Below are positions 22,740 to 33,058 of a DNA stretch of 64,000 nucleotides, piece after piece (position 1 is the first letter of the stretch; every line of letters starts with the position of its first letter). A model generated the notes under the pieces. It searched no databases. It was given only the letters and a program-made list of their open reading frames with translations, and was not told the DNA's origin. Source of the stretch: DALYLB01 sp033763135 (lineage in GTDB: Bacteria; Acidobacteriota; Blastocatellia; RBC074); the NCBI GenBank assembly GCA_033763135.1, contig JANRKY010000039.1, forward strand, positions 3,831-67,830, in the 5' to 3' direction. The translations under genes were made by a program, and so were the position numbers.

Positions 22740-23666
22740 ATGGAAGTCGTCACGCCCACGGATGAACGGGCAGTGCAGGACTCGGAAGCTGTAGTTGTCG
22801 CTTCGAGCGGGCTCGGAGCGATGGCGGCGGCCTATCTTGACCTGACGAAACCGCGCATCACGTTTCTCGTTGTTCTGTCGGCGGTCGCCGGATTCGCGCT
22901 CGGATCGCCGGCGTCGATCGACTGGATGCAGTTTTTCCACCTGGCGGTGGGGATCGCGCTGCTTTCGAGCGGCATCGCCACGCTCAATCAGTACATGGAG
23001 CGGGATCTGGACGCGCTGATGCACCGAACCAGCGTCCGTCCGCTGCCGACCGGCCGGCTTTCGCCGATGGGCGCGCTGCTCTTCGGCATCGCGATCTCGC
23101 TCATCGCGGAGCTCTATCTCGCATGGTTTCTCAATCCGCTGACGGCGTTCTGGGGGCTGGTGGCGTTTGCGAGCTATCTCTTCGTTTATACGCCCCTCAA
23201 GACGCGGACGCACTGGTGCACGTTCATCGGGGCCTTTCCGGGGGCGTTGCCGCCATTGCTGGGATGGACAGCGGCCAGAAATGAGATGGGGATCGAGGCG
23301 CTCGTGCTCTTCGGGATCCTGTTTCTCTGGCAGTTTCCGCATTTTCACGCGATCTCGACCATGTATCGCGAGGATTACGGCCGCGCCGGCATCCGGATGC
23401 TGCCCGTGGTCGAACCGGATGGGCGATCGACCGGCCGGCAGATCGTCGGCTATACCGCCATTCTGTTTCCGGTGAGCCTGCTGCCGACGCTGCTGAAATT
23501 CTCCGGCTGGATCTATTTCGCCGGCGCGGCGATTCTGGGCGCCTGGTTTCTGTACGCCAGCATCGTCACAGCCCGGCAGCTCTCCAACCAGCAGGCGAAG
23601 CGGTTGCTGCGCGCCTCCGTCATGTACCTGCCGCTCCTGTTCCTGCTGATGGTGCTCAACCGATAG
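22740..23666 (+). CDS. ctaB: Protoheme IX farnesyltransferase (heme o synthase)
   Basis: The 308-residue inner-membrane prenyltransferase adds a farnesyl group to heme b, making heme o for terminal oxidases. The NQYMERDLDALMHRT motif near residue 85 carries the Asp-rich diphosphate site, and the second is in MYREDYGRAGIRMLPVV. YTPLKTRTHWCTFIGAFPGA and about nine membrane spans complete the UbiA fold. No cox genes are adjacent. AAAGG lies just upstream of the ATG. It converges with the hydrolase gene across a small perfect hairpin. Confidence 0.96.
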   Translation: MEVVTPTDERAVQDSEAVVVASSGLGAMAAAYLDLTKPRITFLVVLSAVAGFALGSPASIDWMQFFHLAVGIALLSSGIATLNQYMERDLDALMHRTSVRPLPTGRLSPMGALLFGIAISLIAELYLAWFLNPLTAFWGLVAFASYLFVYTPLKTRTHWCTFIGAFPGALPPLLGWTAARNEMGIEALVLFGILFLWQFPHFHAISTMYREDYGRAGIRMLPVVEPDGRSTGRQIVGYTAILFPVSLLPTLLKFSGWIYFAGAAILGAWFLYASIVTARQLSNQQAKRLLRASVMYLPLLFLLMVLNR

Positions 23667-23681
23667 CGCCGCCCTCTTTTC

Positions 23682-23717
23682 CCCGGGGACGAGTCGATCG
23701 CGGACTCGTCCTCCGGG
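23682..23717. terminator. Hairpin between convergent ctaB and hydrolase genes
   Basis: A perfect 9-bp stem (23687-23695 with 23703-23711) and a 7-base loop sit inside an outer CCCGG/CCGGG pairing. It occupies the 64-base convergent gap and could end both transcripts. No T-run is seen. Confidence 0.55.
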
Positions 23718-23730
23718 CATCGCTTTCCAA

Positions 23731-25428
23731 TCAACCATCAATCTGTCGATAGAGCGTCTCGCCGAAGATCCGGTGGCGCCAGTACTGCGTGTGCGCGGCC
23801 ATCGGAAAGGAGGCGTCGAGGTCTTCGAGGTTCTCGACGGCCTTGTCGGGATCCGGCTGGGTCGGCGAGTCGTAATATTCGAGCGGGCCGCTGATCCAGT
23901 CGAGCCGGGACCAGATGTTGATCCAGCGGGCGGGGCGATAGGCGTAGCTCTGAATCAGCGGCTGGACGGCCGCGGCGAGCGATTCGCGAACGATCTCGTG
24001 TTCGGCCTGGGCGCGGAAGAGGAAAGCCGTCTTGTCGAGCGGCGAGCCGAACGTGATCAGCGCCTTTGTTCTCTTGACCACATCGAGGCGCTCGTTCGCG
24101 CCGAGATCGCGATTGATCATCGAATTGAGGGTGTCGTAGGCGACCACGGAGCCCAGCGAATGGCCGACCACGATGATCTCGTCGTATTCGAACTGGTTCG
24201 TCTCCGGATTGCGGGCCTCATAGGCGGCGCGGGCGATTTTCAGCCCGGCATCCTTGATCTGCTGGCGCAGCTCATAAAACTTGTTGACCTTGTGAGCGGA
24301 GACATATGCCGCGACATCGCCCACATACGTGACCAGAAATCCCTTTCCGACATAGAAGGCCAGGGCGGCCGCGATCCAGAGAGCCAGATAGAGTCCCCGA
24401 TAGCTGGGAAGCATGGCGAAATGGGCGTGCGCCTGCGAGACGAAATTCTCGAAGCCGCTCGATTGCAGGTCGGCGCCGATTGGCAGCGAAGGGGGGGCGA
24501 GCAGGCCATACAGATGATAGAAGAGGCTCAGTCCGACCGGCGCCGTCGCCAGCAGAAAGAGCAGTCCCATGGCGACATTGACGATGCGCAGCGTGATGCG
24601 CGGCGTCGTTTGGGGGCGTCGGCCGCGAATCGCAGACCAGAGCAGGTGCACGCCCATCAGCAGCCCGAGCAGCAGGCCCGCCGCCAATAGCGAATAGAGA
24701 AATCCGAAGACGTGGGCGATGAGCATGTTGACCACCGGGAGCCCGGCGTTGACAACGCCCATGACGCCGAGCAGCTTCGATGCGAGCGCGATGAAGAACG
24801 AAAACCCGAGCGCCGCGACCGAGCAGACGATGAGAACGGCCATGATCAGGAGCAGCACGGTGTCTTTTCGCAATGGCAGCGTCTGCCAGTCGCCGAACAT
24901 CCATCGCTCGAACTTGTTGACCGCGAATTTGATTCCGGCGCGGCCGGCGTCGATCAGAAACTTGAGTACGTCGAGGGGCGAGACCTTCCCCTCGGTCAGC
25001 ACGGCCCAATAGGCTTCGTAGAGGTGAACTTCGCGCCTGTTCCCATCCTTGTCGCGGAGGCTGACCTTGGCGCGAGGCAGATGTGAATCCTCGAAGCGGA
25101 TCATCTGCACCGAGACGTCCTCATCCGTCAGCGACTGGCCGATGAGATTCTCCTGCGCCTTTCCCAGCGCCTTGACGACATCATTGAGCGTCGAGAACTG
25201 CACCTGCTGGCCCATGCCGTGGCAGACCAGAATCGCCGTTTTGGGCCGGGCGGGAGGACGGGACGGCGCGACGGGCGCGGCTCGTTCCCGCGCGGTCGTC
25301 ACGACCGCGGCCGGTTCCTGCGGGGGGCTGATGGCGACGGGCCGATCAATCGTGACCTTGAATTGATCCGCCGTCTCGTCGATCGAATCGGGCTGATTTT
25401 GCGGCGCGCTTTCGGTTTCTTCCGCCAT
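23731..25428 (-). CDS. Membrane protein with lipase-like alpha/beta hydrolase domain
   Basis: The 565-residue protein has a proline-rich N-terminus, then TAILVCHGMGQQ, the first strand and oxyanion region of a lipase-like hydrolase. About seven membrane helices follow (roughly residues 165-360). The hydrolase then resumes with IIVVGHSLGSVVAYDTLN, holding the nucleophile in GHSLG, and TFGSPLDKTAF. A membrane block inserted in a hydrolase is unusual. Substrate is unknown; a lipid esterase is the natural guess. ATG 25428 is preferred over TTG 25443. The tsaC gene lies upstream on the same strand. Confidence 0.72.
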   Translation of the reverse strand: MAEETESAPQNQPDSIDETADQFKVTIDRPVAISPPQEPAAVVTTARERAAPVAPSRPPARPKTAILVCHGMGQQVQFSTLNDVVKALGKAQENLIGQSLTDEDVSVQMIRFEDSHLPRAKVSLRDKDGNRREVHLYEAYWAVLTEGKVSPLDVLKFLIDAGRAGIKFAVNKFERWMFGDWQTLPLRKDTVLLLIMAVLIVCSVAALGFSFFIALASKLLGVMGVVNAGLPVVNMLIAHVFGFLYSLLAAGLLLGLLMGVHLLWSAIRGRRPQTTPRITLRIVNVAMGLLFLLATAPVGLSLFYHLYGLLAPPSLPIGADLQSSGFENFVSQAHAHFAMLPSYRGLYLALWIAAALAFYVGKGFLVTYVGDVAAYVSAHKVNKFYELRQQIKDAGLKIARAAYEARNPETNQFEYDEIIVVGHSLGSVVAYDTLNSMINRDLGANERLDVVKRTKALITFGSPLDKTAFLFRAQAEHEIVRESLAAAVQPLIQSYAYRPARWINIWSRLDWISGPLEYYDSPTQPDPDKAVENLEDLDASFPMAAHTQYWRHRIFGETLYRQIDG

Positions 25429-25536
25429 GGAGAACGGTACCAACCTTTCGGGTGAATTGGATTGCGGCGAACGCGCGGATTATTGGGCAGAATGGCGGGG
25501 AAGACCAGAGAAACCGGAAAAAGCGGCGCGTCGCGC

Positions 25537-26484
25537 TCAGCCATGCGCGGCGCGATGAAGCCGATCCATGAGCGCGCGCCCGAGGCCCTCTTCGCTCACG
25601 GACTGGCAGAAGATGGTCTCGATGCGTTCGGCGTCGCATTCGCGAAAGAACTGAAAGAGGGAATGCGCGTACTCCTCGACGTCTCTGCAGATCCGGCGCC
25701 GCTTGAACGACTCGACGTGCGGCGGGGCATCGAGGCCGATGTAGGCGGCGTCTCCCACCGCCATGGTGTACTGCGGATAATTGCAGAGGACGACGCGGGC
25801 GCTGGGAGAATAGTGGCGGTATTTGAGGCCCGGGCTTTTCGGGGCGTCGTCGCGGTGCGGAGTATGGAGTTCAGTTTCAGGGAGGACTTCGCGCAGTTGT
25901 TCGAGGGTGATCGCGCCTGCGCGAAGAAGGACGGGAACGCGCCCCGTGCAATCGACCACGGTCGATTCCAGGCCGACCTGCGTCGGATCTCCCATCAGAA
26001 TGCAGCCGATTTTGCCGTCGAGATCGGCCCGGACCGCCTGCCAGGTTGTAGGGCTGGGACGGCCGGAGAGGTTCGCCGAGGGCGCGAAGACCGGGATGCG
26101 GCACGCGCGCAGAAACTGCCGGGCGATCTGGTGGCGGGGCATTCGGATGCCGACGGTGTTCAGCCCCGCGGTGGCGAGCAGCGGGACCCGCGAATTTCGG
26201 GGAAGAACCACCGTGATCGGCCCCGGGAAAAAGGCCTGGATGAGCCGCGCGGCCACAGGCGTGATCTCGCCGGCCAGCAGCTCGATCTGCGGAAGATCGG
26301 CGATGTGCGCGATCAGCGGGTTGTCGGCCGGTCGCCCCTTGGCCTGAAAGATTTTGCGGATCGCCCCTTCGTCGAACGCGTGCGCGCCCAGACCGTACAC
26401 CGTCTCCGTCGGAAACGCGACCGTCTCCCCGTGCTCGATATAACGCGCGGCAATGGACGGGGACTGTGTGATCTTGGTCTTCAT
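25537..26484 (-). CDS. tsaC: L-threonylcarbamoyladenylate synthase (Sua5 type)
   Basis: The 315-residue enzyme makes threonylcarbamoyl-AMP for the t6A37 tRNA modification. The YrdC domain shows the KxR..SxN pattern: GETVAFPTETVYGLGAHAFD, KGRPADNPLIAHI and FAPSANLSGRPSPT. GLESTVVDC and SPGLKYRHYSPSA then lead to a C-terminal Sua5 domain, so it is the long form. It starts 39 bases after the S8 protease stop on the same strand. The last enzyme steps (TsaD, B, E) are elsewhere. Confidence 0.95.
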   Translation of the reverse strand: MKTKITQSPSIAARYIEHGETVAFPTETVYGLGAHAFDEGAIRKIFQAKGRPADNPLIAHIADLPQIELLAGEITPVAARLIQAFFPGPITVVLPRNSRVPLLATAGLNTVGIRMPRHQIARQFLRACRIPVFAPSANLSGRPSPTTWQAVRADLDGKIGCILMGDPTQVGLESTVVDCTGRVPVLLRAGAITLEQLREVLPETELHTPHRDDAPKSPGLKYRHYSPSARVVLCNYPQYTMAVGDAAYIGLDAPPHVESFKRRRICRDVEEYAHSLFQFFRECDAERIETIFCQSVSEEGLGRALMDRLHRAAHG

Positions 26485-26523
26485 ACAACTGCGGTCAGGG
26501 TGTTCATTCGGGGCGGATTTCCA

Positions 26524-28614
26524 TCAATTGGCGCGAAAAAGAATGATTCCCCGACCGACGCTGGTGAAATTGAGCGTAGTCGAGGCAGCACTGAAATCGC
26601 GCGAGGCGGGGGAGAAGGTCTGCCGGCGGCTCGCAACCGTGACGCGATAGGTGGTTCCCGGCTCGAATCCGGTCTGGGTCCATCGGCCCTCGCCGTCGAC
26701 TTGAACCGCGGCGGGGACGTCTCCGCCGCCCGAGATCCGGGCGAAGGTCAGCGTCGCCCGGGTGATGGGTTCGCCGGCGCCGTTGAGCACCTGTCCGGAG
26801 GCCGCATAGAGCGGGGCGGCGCCCGGCTGCGTGATCGTCACCTTGCGACCCGCGACCAGAATGAATCCCGTGCGAGCCTCGGGGCTGCCGTTCGCGGCGA
26901 CCGTGAAATTGATCGTGGCGCTGCCGGTGGCGCTGACGGCGCCGCCGCTTCCGGCCGCGGCCAGCGTGATCCACGAGACCGTGCTCGATGCCCGCCAGGG
27001 AACGCCCGTCAGCGCGCCGACGTCGATCTTTCCGGCCCCGCCGCGGACTCCGAACTGCTGTGCGATCGGCGTGACGACGGTCGCGGCCAGATCGACCGCC
27101 GCCTTGATGTCCAGCCGGCCGAAACCATATACATTGTTCTGCGGACCGCTGCTGCTGCAATCGGTCGTCTCGACCCGCACGGCCGATTCATTGAGGATGC
27201 TCTCGGTCAGTTCGATCTTTCCGCGCAGCTCCGGCCGCGCCGACCAGAGCAGCGCGACGGCGCCGGCCACGTGCGGCGTCGCCATCGAGGTGCCGCTCAG
27301 CCGGCCGTACGTGCCGTTTCGAAACGCCGAGCGAACCGAGACGCCGGGCGCCGAGAGATCCGGTTTGACCCGGCGGCTTCCGTCGATCGTCACCGGGCCG
27401 CGGCTGCTGAACGAGGCGATCAGACCGGTGTTCGCGTCGAGGGCGCCGATCGAATAGGCCGCATCGTAGGTTCCCGGCGGTTCGTTGATCGAGGAGCACC
27501 CCCGGCTGCCGGCATTGCCCGCGGCCACGACCGTCATGATTCCCGCCGCCCGCTGCGCTTCGACCGCGGCGGTCAGCGTATTCTGCTCACAGCCTTCCGA
27601 GGGCGGACAGGACCACGAGTTGATCGTGACGTCCGCGGCCTTCGCGGGATCTCCCTGCGCGGGCGTTCCACCCACCGGATAGGGCGCCAGCATGAACTCA
27701 AAGCATTCGAGATAGCGGGCCGGCGTTCCATTGCCCTGGTCCATGTTCCGGCAGCCGATGAACTTCGCGCCGGGCGCAACGCCGATCTGATTGGCGCCGC
27801 CGTCGAATCCGAGCGCGCTCCCCACCGTGTGCGTCCCGTGGTTGTCGTCGTCGCAGGGCGTCTTCGAGTTCGGGCCGCAATCGCCGCCGCCCGTGTGAAT
27901 GCTGTCGTGCCAGTTGTAATCGTGCGTCGCCGAGGTTCCGTTCCAACCGCGGTACTGTTTCTGCAGCGCGGGATGGTCCCACCGGATTCCCGTATCCTGG
28001 CCTCCGATGACGACTCCCTGGCCGGTGAACCCCATCGCCCAGACCTCGGGCGCGTGAATCGAGACCAGACCGATTTCGATCTCCTGCGGCAAAGACGCCG
28101 CTTCCGTCAGCCCGGCGCTCTCCGATTCGCTGATCCGGACGGGCTCGACTCCGCGCAGACGCGGGTTGCCCTCGATCCGGCGCACCTCCTCCCGCGCGGC
28201 GATCTCGATCGCCAGCTCGCGATCCCCCTTCACCAGCACGGCATTGACGATATAGAAGGCATGATGCTCCGCCTTTCGCGCCTGCAGGAATTCGATCAGG
28301 TCGGCCTGCGATTCCAGCGCCTTCGCCCGCAGCGCGTCAAAGACATAGCGCCCCTTCTCTTCCTTCGTCTCCAGCCCGTCGGCCGCGCGCAGATCCGCCT
28401 GCGGCTCCAGCATGACGATGAATTCCGCCTCGGTTCCCTCCGCGGTCTTCTCCATCACCCAGGACGAAAGTTTCTTCAGGGCTTGCTCCCGCGCCTGTGG
28501 CGAAAGCCGGTTTCCAGGATGGGGGTTCGATCCTGCGCTGACGATCAAGCCGCCGGCAAGCAACCCGACTGCGGTGAGGAGCAGCAGCAGCATCGCAAAA
28601 CGAGAGATTTTCAT
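26524..28614 (-). CDS. Secreted S8 (subtilisin-like) serine peptidase
   Basis: The 696-residue protein has a signal peptide (MLLLLLTAVGLLAGGLIVSA), an inhibitor-I9-like propeptide (FIVMLEPQADL...), and a subtilisin domain. The catalytic triad is visible: Asp in VIGGQDTGI, His in NHGTHTVG, Ser in SGTSMATPHVAGA, with the oxyanion Asn in VAAGNAG. Downstream is a BACON-like beta domain (WRASSTVSWITL) and a carboxypeptidase-regulatory-like domain (SGQVLNGAGEPITRATL). It is likely extracellular and used in protein degradation. An 80-95-base palindrome lies just upstream. Confidence 0.92.
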   Translation of the reverse strand: MKISRFAMLLLLLTAVGLLAGGLIVSAGSNPHPGNRLSPQAREQALKKLSSWVMEKTAEGTEAEFIVMLEPQADLRAADGLETKEEKGRYVFDALRAKALESQADLIEFLQARKAEHHAFYIVNAVLVKGDRELAIEIAAREEVRRIEGNPRLRGVEPVRISESESAGLTEAASLPQEIEIGLVSIHAPEVWAMGFTGQGVVIGGQDTGIRWDHPALQKQYRGWNGTSATHDYNWHDSIHTGGGDCGPNSKTPCDDDNHGTHTVGSALGFDGGANQIGVAPGAKFIGCRNMDQGNGTPARYLECFEFMLAPYPVGGTPAQGDPAKAADVTINSWSCPPSEGCEQNTLTAAVEAQRAAGIMTVVAAGNAGSRGCSSINEPPGTYDAAYSIGALDANTGLIASFSSRGPVTIDGSRRVKPDLSAPGVSVRSAFRNGTYGRLSGTSMATPHVAGAVALLWSARPELRGKIELTESILNESAVRVETTDCSSSGPQNNVYGFGRLDIKAAVDLAATVVTPIAQQFGVRGGAGKIDVGALTGVPWRASSTVSWITLAAAGSGGAVSATGSATINFTVAANGSPEARTGFILVAGRKVTITQPGAAPLYAASGQVLNGAGEPITRATLTFARISGGGDVPAAVQVDGEGRWTQTGFEPGTTYRVTVASRRQTFSPASRDFSAASTTLNFTSVGRGIILFRAN

Positions 28615-28662
28615 TGCAAACCTACTTCAGGGGGCAAGAACTTTTTTGGCAGGAGAAGAGGA

Positions 28663-28757
28663 GAAAAACGGAACATGCGGAAATAACCGAACAAACGGGG
28701 AATGCCATTCGGGGCATCCATTTGTTCCGTTATTTGCGCATGTTCCGGTTTTCTTCC
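28663..28757. repeat. Imperfect palindrome upstream of the S8 peptidase gene
   Basis: Arms of about 40 bases around 28663-28705 and 28714-28757 pair with only a few mismatches and a small bulge; CGGAACATGCG is shared by both arms. It fills the gap between two minus-strand genes and begins 10 bases past the stop of the upstream gene. It may terminate that gene's transcript or be a mobile palindrome. Confidence 0.75.
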
Positions 28758-28767
28758 CCACCTGTGC

Positions 28768-30357
28768 TTAGTACCGCATCGCCTGAACGGCGGCGTCCGA
28801 CCAGGCCTCGAGCGGGGCATAGTCGTCGGTCAAAAGTACCGCTTTGTCGCGGGGCAGTTCAAGGCGGGAGGCGAGAACCGAGTCGATATAATTGCTTCGC
28901 CGGATCTCTTCATAGACCTTCATCGTAAAGGGCGCGGGCGTCTCGGGAAGATCGCCCGTGACGAGAAACATCGTCGAGACGAAGCTGCTCTTCTTTCCGG
29001 ACAGATACCAGTTGGGCGAAAAGACGTTGATCTTGCCGAAGACCGTCTCCATCGTCGCCACGACGGAAGAGACGACGCGCGACTCGTCGCCGGAGATTCC
29101 GCCGACGATGTTGGCGACGATCAGTCCATCGGGCGCCAGACAGACTTTCAGGCTCTGAAACGCCTCCTGGGTCAGCAGGTGAAACGGCGGCGTGTCTCCG
29201 CTGAACGCATCCAGCACGATCACGTCATACTTTTCCGTCAGGCGAACCGTCTCCGTGCGGGCGTCGCCGATGATCACCTTGACCGATGCGGGCAGCCCGA
29301 AATGCTCGCGGGCGACCTTCTCCGACATCGGATCGATCTCGATCACCGTGACCTCCGTCCCGGCCTCGGCCATCGCCCGGGCATAGACGCCCGCGCCGAG
29401 CCCCCAGATGAGCATCTTTTTCGGAATTCCCCGGACCGTCGCCAGCCGCTCCAGCCCATAGGCGTAGCGGGCATACGAAACGTCGCCGATCATCGAGCCC
29501 TGCTGCACCCCATTCAGGAAGAGATACCGCACGCCCTTCTGGTCGCTGACGACCAGATCCCCATATGACGACGGGACGCGCGCGGTCACCGGATAGGCCT
29601 CGTTCTTGTAGAGGACTTCGCGATCGGCCTCGTCGCCGAGCACCTTGGTCGTCGTCACGCCCAGCGCCAGCCCCACAACCAGCAACAGCGCCGCCTGTTT
29701 TCGCGACCGCGTCAGCAGATAGATCAGGGGAATGATCGACAAGGCCACCGCCGTGGCGATCATCGCGGCATGAACGGTCATATTCGGAATCAGAAGCAGC
29801 GACACCGACAGGCTTCCCGCAACCGATCCGACCGTCGAGAGCGCGTACAGGTTGCCGACGCTCGTCCCGAGCTGCTGCTCGTTGGCCGCCGCGCGAACCG
29901 ACATCGGCGAGACCATGCCCAGCAGAAACAGAGTGGGCAGAAAAAGCAGCACCGCCGCCACGAACGTCCCCGTGACCATGCCGGTCCCGTACGCCGCCCG
30001 CAGCACCGGCCGCGTGATCACATCCGACAGCAGCAGCGTCCCCGCCGCAATCGCCATGACCGTCATTAATGTTCCCAGCCCCGGCCGCCGGTCCGCCAGC
30101 CGCCCTCCGACCGCATACCCGACCGCCAGCGCCGCGAGCGTCACCGTGATCAGCGCGCTCCAGACGTGCAGGGTGGTTCCGAAACTGGGCGCCAGTACGC
30201 GCGACCCCAGAATCTCCACCACCATCACCGAAGCCCCGCCAATCAGCACCGCCGCGCGCAACAACCACGTGTGAATGCCTGACAATGCGGATGAAGGCGT
30301 CTCCGTAGACGCAGAGACCGACTGTTTTACCGATTTTCCTTTGACACTTGCTTGCAC
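28768..30357 (-). CDS. Membrane protein with spermidine-synthase-like domain
   Basis: The 529-residue protein has about eight membrane helices in its first 240 residues (SVMVVEILGSRVLAPSFG opens the block), then a cytoplasmic Rossmann domain with LIWGLGAGVYARAM, EVTVIEIDPM and VIVLDAFSGDTPPFHLL. The latter resembles spermidine-synthase-like methyltransferase folds. True polyamine synthesis is unproven. ATG 30489 gives a longer frame, but GTG 30357 has GGAGG 12 bases upstream and starts near the first helix, so I prefer it. It is divergent from the VWA genes. Confidence 0.82.
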   Translation of the reverse strand: MQASVKGKSVKQSVSASTETPSSALSGIHTWLLRAAVLIGGASVMVVEILGSRVLAPSFGTTLHVWSALITVTLAALAVGYAVGGRLADRRPGLGTLMTVMAIAAGTLLLSDVITRPVLRAAYGTGMVTGTFVAAVLLFLPTLFLLGMVSPMSVRAAANEQQLGTSVGNLYALSTVGSVAGSLSVSLLLIPNMTVHAAMIATAVALSIIPLIYLLTRSRKQAALLLVVGLALGVTTTKVLGDEADREVLYKNEAYPVTARVPSSYGDLVVSDQKGVRYLFLNGVQQGSMIGDVSYARYAYGLERLATVRGIPKKMLIWGLGAGVYARAMAEAGTEVTVIEIDPMSEKVAREHFGLPASVKVIIGDARTETVRLTEKYDVIVLDAFSGDTPPFHLLTQEAFQSLKVCLAPDGLIVANIVGGISGDESRVVSSVVATMETVFGKINVFSPNWYLSGKKSSFVSTMFLVTGDLPETPAPFTMKVYEEIRRSNYIDSVLASRLELPRDKAVLLTDDYAPLEAWSDAAVQAMRY

Positions 30358-30557
30358 GGGAAAGAATTCCTCCGGGAGATTTTTCGCCTCGATAGCGTGA
30401 AGATCGAGCGGGGCATCGAAGATCGCGTTGCAGGACGGTTGCGGGATGTGACCTGGTCGGGACCCCTGACGACAACGCCGCGCTAGCATAAGTCATCTTC
30501 AATCGATTTTCCATCGGAAGATTTCACGCGGCGCCCGGCGCCCTCCCGGGCGCCGAC

Positions 30558-30587
30558 TTTACTGTCCGCGCGAGCGCAAACTATAAT
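30558..30587 (+). promoter_or_regulatory. Candidate promoter of the VWA operon
   Basis: TTTACT (30558-30563) and TATAAT (30582-30587, full consensus) are 18 bases apart. They lie about 105 bases before the first VWA gene, next to a GC-rich hairpin around 30527-30555 in the same divergent gap. Confidence 0.45.
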
Positions 30588-30692
30588 CGCCCCCTCATTG
30601 CGCATTCTTGCGCGCAATCTTGGAATCATCCCGCGTTCATTCTTTTGCAACGAATCGAGTTCATCGCGAACTGATTGGAGGAATTGGCTTTT

Positions 30693-31718
30693 ATGAAGAG
30701 ACGTCAATGGTTGGCCGCACTCGCGCTCGCGCTTCTCGCTCTCAGCGGCGCCCGGGCCCAAACCCCGGCGCAGCCCCCGACGGGAACGCAGGGACAGAAG
30801 CCCCGGCCCGCCGGCGAAAAGCAGGACGACGCGGCGCCGGGACAGATCAGCAACATCACGGTCAACGTCCGCCTGCCCGTAACGGTCACCAACGAAAAGA
30901 CCAAGCGGTTCGTCGTGGATCTGAAGCAGTCCGATTTTCAGATCTATGAGGACAAGGTGCAGCAGGAGATCCTCTCCTTTGTGGCGCAGAGCGATCTGCC
31001 GCTCGATGTCGCCGTGTTGATGGACACCTCGAACAGCGTCAAGCCCAAGCTTAAATTCGAGAAGGACGCCGCCGTCTCCTTTCTGCAGACCATGCTGACC
31101 TCGCGAAAGGATCGCGCCCTCTTTGCGACCTTCGACTCGCAGGTCGAGCTGCACCAGGACTTCACCAACCGCCTCGACCTGCTGACCCGCGCGATCGACA
31201 AGGTCAAGGCCCAGGGCGAAACCCGGATGTATGACGCCATCTTTTCCGTCTGTGAAGAGAAGATGATGGCCGCCGCCAATCGCCGGCGCGCCATGGTCAT
31301 CATCACGGACGGCGAAGACACCGTCAGCGAGCACAGTCTGGCCGAGGCCATCGACCTGGCGCAGCGCTCCGAGACCGTCATCTTCATCATCAGCACCAAG
31401 GCCGGCGGATTTTTCGGCGTCGAGGCGGGAACCGTCGATCGCAAGGAAGACAAGGACATCAAGCGCCTCGCGGAAGAGACCGGCGGACGCGCCTTCTTTA
31501 CCGCGCAGGTGATCGAACTGGAGCGCAGTTTCTCGGCCATCGCCCTCGAACTTCGCAGCCAGTATCAGATCTCCTATTCGCCGACCAATGAGAATTTCGA
31601 CGGCAAATTCCGGCAGGTGGAGGTCCGGCTTCCCAATTTCAAGGATATGAAAATCCGGGCCAAGCGCGGTTACGCGGCGGTCCCTTCGCGGGCGACAACC
31701 GCCAAACAGCAACAATAG
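30693..31718 (+). CDS. Secreted VWA-domain protein (VWFA-related acidobacterial family)
   Basis: The 341-residue protein begins with a signal peptide (MKRRQWLAALALALLALSGA) and a Pro/Gln-rich linker. The domain opens with a strand NITVNVRLPVTVTN and a segment resembling other acidobacterial VWA proteins (VVDLKQSDFQIYEDKVQQEI). The MIDAS motif is DTSNS (canonical DxSxS), with later TDGEDT. It binds divalent metal and probably protein partners in the periplasm or outside. GGAGG precedes the ATG at 30693. A paralogue follows 92 bases later, so the two form a tandem pair. Confidence 0.88.
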   Translation: MKRRQWLAALALALLALSGARAQTPAQPPTGTQGQKPRPAGEKQDDAAPGQISNITVNVRLPVTVTNEKTKRFVVDLKQSDFQIYEDKVQQEILSFVAQSDLPLDVAVLMDTSNSVKPKLKFEKDAAVSFLQTMLTSRKDRALFATFDSQVELHQDFTNRLDLLTRAIDKVKAQGETRMYDAIFSVCEEKMMAAANRRRAMVIITDGEDTVSEHSLAEAIDLAQRSETVIFIISTKAGGFFGVEAGTVDRKEDKDIKRLAEETGGRAFFTAQVIELERSFSAIALELRSQYQISYSPTNENFDGKFRQVEVRLPNFKDMKIRAKRGYAAVPSRATTAKQQQ

Positions 31719-31810
31719 GTCCGGCGCGATCGCGCACGCCAAGAGCCACCCCTCTCCACATGGCGGCCGATCCGCAAGCGCCGGCGTTCAATTCGGGAGA
31801 AGACAGAGTT

Positions 31811-32869
<1,059 letters not shown>

Positions 32870-32940
32870 GGGAAGAGGCGTCAACAGGAACGAAGGGCGG
32901 CTCTTTTTAAACAATGGAACTCCTTCAGCGGAATCGGGGA

Positions 32941-32984
32941 CTGGCCACGTTTGTTCGTGAGTATTCGTGTTCATTCGTGGCCAG
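32941..32984. repeat. Short palindromic word repeat ahead of the glycosyltransferase gene
   Basis: A 9-bp inverted repeat (32941-32949 with 32976-32984) encloses repeated TTCGTG words. It belongs to the same general class as the other word-built palindromes in this window. It overlaps the earliest possible start of the next gene, which is one reason to prefer a later start. Confidence 0.5.
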
Positions 32985-33058
32985 CATTCCTTATCCCCGC
33001 CATCTTTTACTGCGCACAAAGGGCGGCGCCCAACTCAAAAGGCAAAAGGACGGGACGC

